The translations under genes were made by a program, and so were the position numbers. 64,000 nt of DNA from Diphasiastrum complanatum (Eukaryota > Streptophyta > Lycopodiopsida > Lycopodiales > Lycopodiaceae): NCBI GenBank assembly GCA_029204225.1, contig CM055095.1, forward strand, positions 46,238,010 through 46,302,009, written 5' to 3'. Position 1 is the stretch's first letter. The number at the start of each line of letters is the position of its first letter. This document shows, in pieces, positions 58,799-64,000 of the stretch. The notes under the pieces were generated by a model. It was given only the letters and a program-made list of their open reading frames with translations, had not been told where the DNA came from and did not search any database.

Positions 58799-61428
58799 CT
58801 CCCCCTTAATCTGAATTCTTGAATGCCTTGACCTTCAGACTTAGTTCTACACAGATCTTCTGTGTGTATCCAAACTTAATGCTTTGGTAAAACTATCAAT
58901 TTTCATATCTTGCATTCTACAGTACCGCAATCTGACCTCTTTATTGAGAACTTTGCTTCTGACGAAATGATGCTTTAATTCAATATGATTACTCCTGGAA
59001 TGAAATCTAGGGTTGGCTGATAAAATGATGGCACTTTGATTATCACAAAATAATGTCGTCGGAGCAAATTGATTCAAACCAATATCTGAGAATAAGTTCC
59101 TCAACCAAATTGCTTCCTTTGTAGCTTGAGAGGCTATGATATACTCTGATTCTATGGAAGATAGAGCTATCGAAGATTGCTTGCAACTGTTCTAGAAAAT
59201 TGGACCATTGTTGAGGAAGAATGTAAATCTGAAAGTAGATTTACGAGTGTCTACATCTCCTGCCAACTCGCATCTGTGTAACCATTGAGGAAATTGAGTT
59301 TGTCGTTGTCGACTGCTCCATAACAATGCAAAAGTCCATAATAACTCAAAGATATCTCATGACTCTGATAAGAGCCTTCCAATGTGTTATACCAGGATTA
59401 GTCATAAACTGACTGAGAGAGCTGACTGCAAAAGTTATGTCTGGCCTGGTACAGATCTTGATGTACATAAGAGATCCTATAATAGAATGGTAAGAATACT
59501 CACGCATCTGCTGCTTCTCATGAATTGTTTGGGGACACTGGTCCTTTGACAATTTGAGTCCTTGTGCCATTAGTGAGAGAGCTAACTTGCAATTGATCAG
59601 ATTATATCTAACTAAAATGTTGTAGATGTACCTCTGTTGTGTAATGTAGATCAACTTCTATTTTCTGTCTCTGTGGATTTGTATACCAAGACAGAAATGA
59701 GCTTCGCCTAGATCGGTCATGTCGAATTCGGAAGATAGCATTGTCTTAGCTTCTTTTATTAGATCGGTACTATTGCTGAAAAGCAATGTATCATCCACAT
59801 ACAAAGTGATAATGATAAAAGACTGCTGCACTGCTTTGAAGTAAATGTTTGAATCTGAAGAGCTAGGTGTGTAGCCCGTGATCAATAAGAAAAGTATTGA
59901 TCCTTTGAAACCATGCTCGAGCAGATTGCTTCAAGCCATAAAGTGCCTTATGGAGTTTACAGACATGATTGTGTTTACCCTCGATAATATAACCTTCGGG
60001 TTGCACCATGTAAATGTCTTCTTCGATAACTCCATTGAGATATGTTGTCTGTACATCCATTTGATTTATTTCCAAATCTGCTGCAGTGGCAAATGATAGC
60101 AAAAGTTGAATAGAAGAATGCTTGACTACTGGACTGAAATTTCCAGTATAATTGATGTTGTATACCTGAGAAAATCCTCTGGCGACAAGTTGTGTTTTTC
60201 TTCTATTGATGCTTTCATCTGCGTTGTACTTGACTTTGAAAATCCATTTGCAATCAACTATGTTTCTGCTAGCAGGTAATTTGACAATTGTCCATGTCTG
60301 GTTCTTGACAAGAGATGAATACTCTTTATCCATAGCTTCTTTCTAGAGATCAGAATCAAGTTGACTGAGTGCCTCTTCAACAGACGTCGGTTCCTGAACA
60401 AGGTAAGCTATAGACTCGTCGATATACCGGTTAGGTGGTCTGTTGGTTCTTGAAGATCTTCTGGGTAATAGAGGAAGTTGATCATTTCTATCATACTGTA
60501 GTTGCTGAACTACAACATCATCATTTTCTGATTTGTCGTTAATTTGTTGTTCGTCAAAAGTAGAAGAGCTTGGACCTTCAATGAAAATAGTCGATTGAGG
60601 AACTGGAAAGTCTAATATGTTAGGAGAATCTGACAGGTCGGCTACATGGGGAGTGCCTTTTCCCTTGTGGTCTTGAAACTGATCTTTGATGAAGATGACA
60701 TTCCGACCAGTGAATATCTTTGACTCGATGGGATTGAACAACTTCTAGGCTTGATCTGAAATAGTGTAGTTGATGAAAACACATTTGATACTCTAGAAGT
60801 CAAGCTTCTTCCTAAGATCACGAGGTATCTGTGCAAAAGCAGTACATCCAAAAACTCGTAAGTTTGATAAAGAAGGTTTGGTACCTATCCAAACTTCGAG
60901 CGGTATTTTTTTTGAGAGACCTTTAGTAGGACATCTGTTCTGAATATAGGTTGTTGTTGAACATTTGACTGAGGTGAATAGGAGGTGATGTATTTTTGCT
61001 CCATGTCGTTGTTAAGGTAGTACTCCTTGAGTTTGTTGGAGACGTATTCTCCCTCGTTATCTGACCTCAATGCTTTGATTCGTTTGCCAGTTTTATTCTC
61101 AGCATGCTCTTTGAATTGTCTGAATTTGATGAAAGCCTATAACTTCTGTTTAATAGAATAAACAAATGTTCTAATAAAAAACTTTGCATCTAGCACTGAA
61201 GGAGTTTGCATAGGTCCACACATATCTATGTGAACAACATCTAACAGACCTTTTGCTGCATGCATATGGTTTGATCTAAAAGAATCCTAGCCTACTTTCC
61301 AAAGATGCAGCTATGACAGACAGGGAGATCGACCTTACCAGAAGGATAGTCGAGATCAAGAACCATGGATTGTCTGGACATGTTTCTATGTAGGGTCATA
61401 GATGTAGCGTGAGCAATCCTCCGCCTGT
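58799..61428 (-). mobile_element. Ty1-copia internal region (integrase to RNase H)
   Basis: Minus strand, from high to low coordinate: integrase text with CHSCIFGK-like and MRSDNEGEYVSNKL (60885-61400), the inter-domain region RNVIFIKDQF (60343-60741), reverse transcriptase (59346-60333) and RNase H (58847-59330) next to the 3' LTR. It is broken in several places. The upper end is cut by LTR-type sequence at about 61430. A related copy continues at 62527-64000. Confidence 0.88.
59863..60333 (-). CDS. Copia reverse transcriptase, N-terminal part (156 aa)
   Basis: RVT_2-type palm and fingers: NQTWTIVKLPASRNIVDCKW, IFKVKYNADES, ARGFSQVYNINYTGNFSPVV, and DLEINQMDVQTTYLNG with the first catalytic Asp, ending YGLKQSARAWF. 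The next frame (59658-59885) carries the LYVDDTLLFS loop with the two Asp of the active site. A live product would copy element RNA into DNA in cytoplasmic particles. The element here is a fossil. Confidence 0.88.
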   Translation of the reverse strand: MDKEYSSLVKNQTWTIVKLPASRNIVDCKWIFKVKYNADESINRRKTQLVARGFSQVYNINYTGNFSPVVKHSSIQLLLSFATAADLEINQMDVQTTYLNGVIEEDIYMVQPEGYIIEGKHNHVCKLHKALYGLKQSARAWFQRINTFLIDHGLHT

Positions 61429-62100
61429 CAAAAAGTATAGTTCAACTATAATAGGTCTCTAACTATGGTTAGTTGATTATTTTAGTTTCTTTTCTAACAA
61501 AAAATTAAGACTAGGCCCCAAAACTAACTATAACCACACAATCCATAAGCAGAGGTAAAAGGTAGGAAAGAGAGAGAGTTTAGAGGCAGGTGACTCACAA
61601 GTTCGTGCTTTAATCTAATGGAGAAACATTAACTAGCATAAATCCATGAAAAAGCAAATCATAAGAACAATATAAAGTTTCAAAGCAAAAAGCATTAGAC
61701 ACAAGGCCAAGCTCATGAGGATGCTTGATTCACCAAAATGGTAGAGTCTCCTCCTCTCAATTAGCATGTGAAATGAAGTACAAGAGGTGCCTTTGTATTC
61801 TTGGGGAGGCCCTGGCCCCTTTGTTTCTATTGGCTACTTCAAGGAAGAGAGGATTGAAATCCTAACCCTTCAAAAGAAACACATTTCAATCTAGGGTGCA
61901 CAAAGAAGCACACCCCACCTACCACCACTTTGACTTTGACTTCTAATTTGAACTTAACAAAACTTATTTAACTTAGACTTTGGGCCTTTTACATTAGTTT
62001 ATTTTACAAGGACCAAGTCTAGTTTATTTAAAATATACTATTTTACAAGTGTTGATTGGGCTATGAACTTACACATGTAGGATCTGAAGAAATATGAATC
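61429..62100 (-). repeat. Gypsy-type LTR sequence between copia pieces
   Basis: The minus-strand sequence contains TACATGTGTAAGTTCATAGCCC and a GGGGCCAGGGCC/CCTATTGGC-like block. These are similar in kind and order to the LTR at 13405-14265 (ACGTGTGTAAGTCCAACC, GGGCCTTGGCC). The boundaries are approximate. It interrupts the copia series. Confidence 0.45.
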
Positions 62101-62515
62101 ACTAAGATCCAAATTCATCATCTTGATCTTTGGTATGAAAGTCAATACAATCTACACATTTGCATCATAGAAAAATCAGCATCTACTTAATGAAAGAGAT
62201 ACAAACTCAATAAAAACTTGCTCAAACATCAAGCATAAGATGAATTGAATTTTTTGTCTGTATAACAAAGAAAGAAACTTTGATGATTATTTTTCCATGA
62301 AGGTACATCTATTTATAGCTTCCAAATTGTCATTTGGCCACTTGCCTCAAACTTGACCTAATTTGTAAACTTTTAGATACTTAATCAAAAACCTAGAAAT
62401 ACTCGTCTAGATGCAATGTACCAAAATTAATCAATTTGAATGGGTCCAAATCTGACATCATCCACTTATCTACTTGCCAAAAAATACTACTAGTTGACAA
62501 TTTTTCACACTCCCT
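62101..62515 (-). repeat. Copia LTR of a second subfamily
   Basis: Minus strand: AGAGGGAG (polypurine-type tract) is followed by TGTGAAAAATTGTC at 62515. CTATAAATAG near 62313 is a TATA candidate. It differs from the LTR at 58440-58798 although the neighbouring RNase H genes are alike. Confidence 0.6.
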
Positions 62516-63092
62516 CTTCAACTAGTTTTAGCATAGATCTAACCACACTACTTTGATCCATATTAAGAATGATCTCCATCCTAAGTAAAGACCTCTTTCT
62601 ATGGTTTTATATGATGCAAAAAACGATGAATGCTTTGGTAAAAATATCTGCTATCATATCTTGCATTCTACAGTACTGCAATCTGACCTCTTCGCTGAGA
62701 ACTTTGCTTCTGACGAAATGATACTTCAGTTCAATGTGCTTACTCCTAGAATGAAATCTAGGGTTGGCTGATAAAGCAATGGCACTTTGATTAACACAAA
62801 ATAATGTCGTCAGAGCATATTGATTCAGACCGATATCTGAGAGTAAGTTCCTCAACCAAATTGCTTCCTTTGTAGTTTGAGAGGCTGCGATATACTTTGA
62901 TTCAATGGAAGATAGAGCTATTGAATATTTCTTGCGACTGTTCCTGAAAATTGGACCATTGTTGAGGAAGAATGTAAATCCAGAAGTGGATTTACGAGTG
63001 TCTATATCTCCTGCCCAACTTGCATCTGTGTAACCACTGAGTAAATTGAGTTTGTCGTTGCCGACTGCTCCATAACAAATGCAAAAGTCCAT
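62516..63092 (-). mobile_element. Copia RNase H region
   Basis: The frame 62607-63092 reads DASWAGDIDTRKSTSGFTFF, SIESKYIAASQTTKEAIW and RSKHIELKYHFVR, the copia RNase H with its Asp and Glu metal ligands in the family positions. It closely resembles 58847-59330 except at its 3' end. Confidence 0.88.
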
Positions 63093-63560
63093 AGTAGCTC
63101 AAAGATATTTCATGACTCTGATAAGAGCCTTTCAATGTGTTACACCAGGATTAGTCATAAACTGACTGAGAGAGCTAACTACAAAAGCTATGTTTGGCCT
63201 GGTACAGATCATGGCGTACATAAGAGATCCTATAATGGAATGGTAAGAATACTCACGCATCTACTGCTTCTCATGAATTGTTTGGAGACACTGGTCCTTT
63301 GACAATTTGAGACCTGGTTCCATTGGTGAGAGAGCTAACTTGCAATTAATCAAATTATATCTGACTAACATGTTGTAGATGTACCTCTGTTGTGTAATGT
63401 AGACCAACTTCTGTTTTCTGTCTCTGTGGAGTTGTATACCAAGGCAGAAATGAGCTTCACCCAGATCGGTCATGTGGAATTCGGAAGATAGCATTGTCTT
63501 GGCCTCTTTTATCAGATCGGTACTGTTGCTAAAAAGCAATGTATCATGGCTGATAAAATT
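63093..63560 (-). mobile_element. Copia RT segment
   Basis: The frame 63261-63614 includes LIKEAKTMLSSEFHMTDLGE and AHFCLGIQLHRDRKQKLVYI, matching the RT C-terminal part of the 59346-59885 copy with few differences. Confidence 0.85.
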
Positions 63561-64000
63561 GTCCTTCATTTTGTTTCTCTTGAGTAGCAATGTCTTCTTC
63601 AGATTCACTATCAAAAAGTTGTTTAGCTATCAGCTTGAACTTGAGACTCGAATTGCCATGTCAATGGTAGGAGTATTTTATAGTCCATCTGAAACTTTGC
63701 TCTTGCCTTTCAGTTCAATAAACTGATCCTCGATAAAGGTAACATCCCTCTTAAAAAATATCTTTGAGGTATCGGGATCAGATAACTTAAAGTAAAATCT
63801 ATTGATGCATGTGCTACACCTATCAATTCGAACCAAAGTGTTGAGTCGAATGACTCAACTAATTCTATTTAGGAATATGTTGTTAGAACCAATAGGGTCG
63901 ATTACGTAGACAACAAAGTCTAATGACTTTTAGTTGCGAAAGTAAATGTCAAACATTTCAGAAAATCGATAAGAGAGTAGTATCAAACAAAATGATACAT
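63561..64000 (-). mobile_element. Copia inter-domain block, continuing out of the window
   Basis: From about 63650 the sequence is the inverted counterpart of 46338-46690, with minus-strand text KRDVTFIEDQFIELKGKSKVSDG. The element continues beyond the window edge. Confidence 0.8.

Overview
The window reads as nuclear DNA of a land plant with a large, repeat-rich genome. The evidence is Ty1-copia elements primed from initiator tRNA-Met (TGGTATCAGAG), Ty3-gypsy LTR elements, CACTA ends, a Mutator-like (MULE) transposase with a SWIM finger, an orphan exon of an organellar-type ClpB chaperone, and a plant-type JINGUBANG-like WD40 gene. The MULE type and the very long (CT/GA)n tracts recall ferns or other seed-free plants, but that is an impression. 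No rRNA, complete tRNA, CRISPR or bacterial operon is visible.

Only one gene looks intact: a single-exon, seven-blade WD40 protein on the minus strand at 54530-55870, with a strong G-quadruplex-type tract about 220 bp upstream of its ATG. Almost everything else is a graveyard of mobile elements.

Layout. 0-3.8 kb: microsatellite and unassigned DNA with one diverged tandem duplication. 3.8-6.1 kb: two copia pieces head to head, forming a long inverted repeat. 8.65-9.2 kb: CACTA-like terminus with palindromic subterminal repeats. 9.4-15.3 kb: Ty3-gypsy array on the minus strand (LTR, internal region, LTR, second internal region), with an unrecognised 202-residue ORF in the outer internal region. 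15.66-15.91 kb: orphan ClpB exon. 18.1-18.2 kb: near-perfect 58/59-bp hairpin. 18.6-29.0 kb: a three-level nest, in which a MULE is split by a copia element (CTAGA target duplication) that is itself split by a 707-bp foldback element (ATGTGTC flank duplication). 29-38.8 kb: small fragments, long microsatellites, a foldback repeat, short tandem duplications and much unassigned sequence. 38.8-43.95 kb: plus-strand copia of the same family as the nested one. 43.96-47.85 kb: an inverted-repeat structure with arms of about 0.95 kb. 48.4-51.1 kb: two minus-strand copia remnants. 54.5-56.1 kb: the WD40 gene. 56.3-58.4 kb: gypsy remnant. 58.4-64 kb: two related copia copies in the same direction, separated by LTR sequence.

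The genes do not form a pathway. The content is a record of insertions into insertions. Element boundaries without terminal motifs or target duplications are approximate, identity statements are by eye, and retroelements are described as fossils only.
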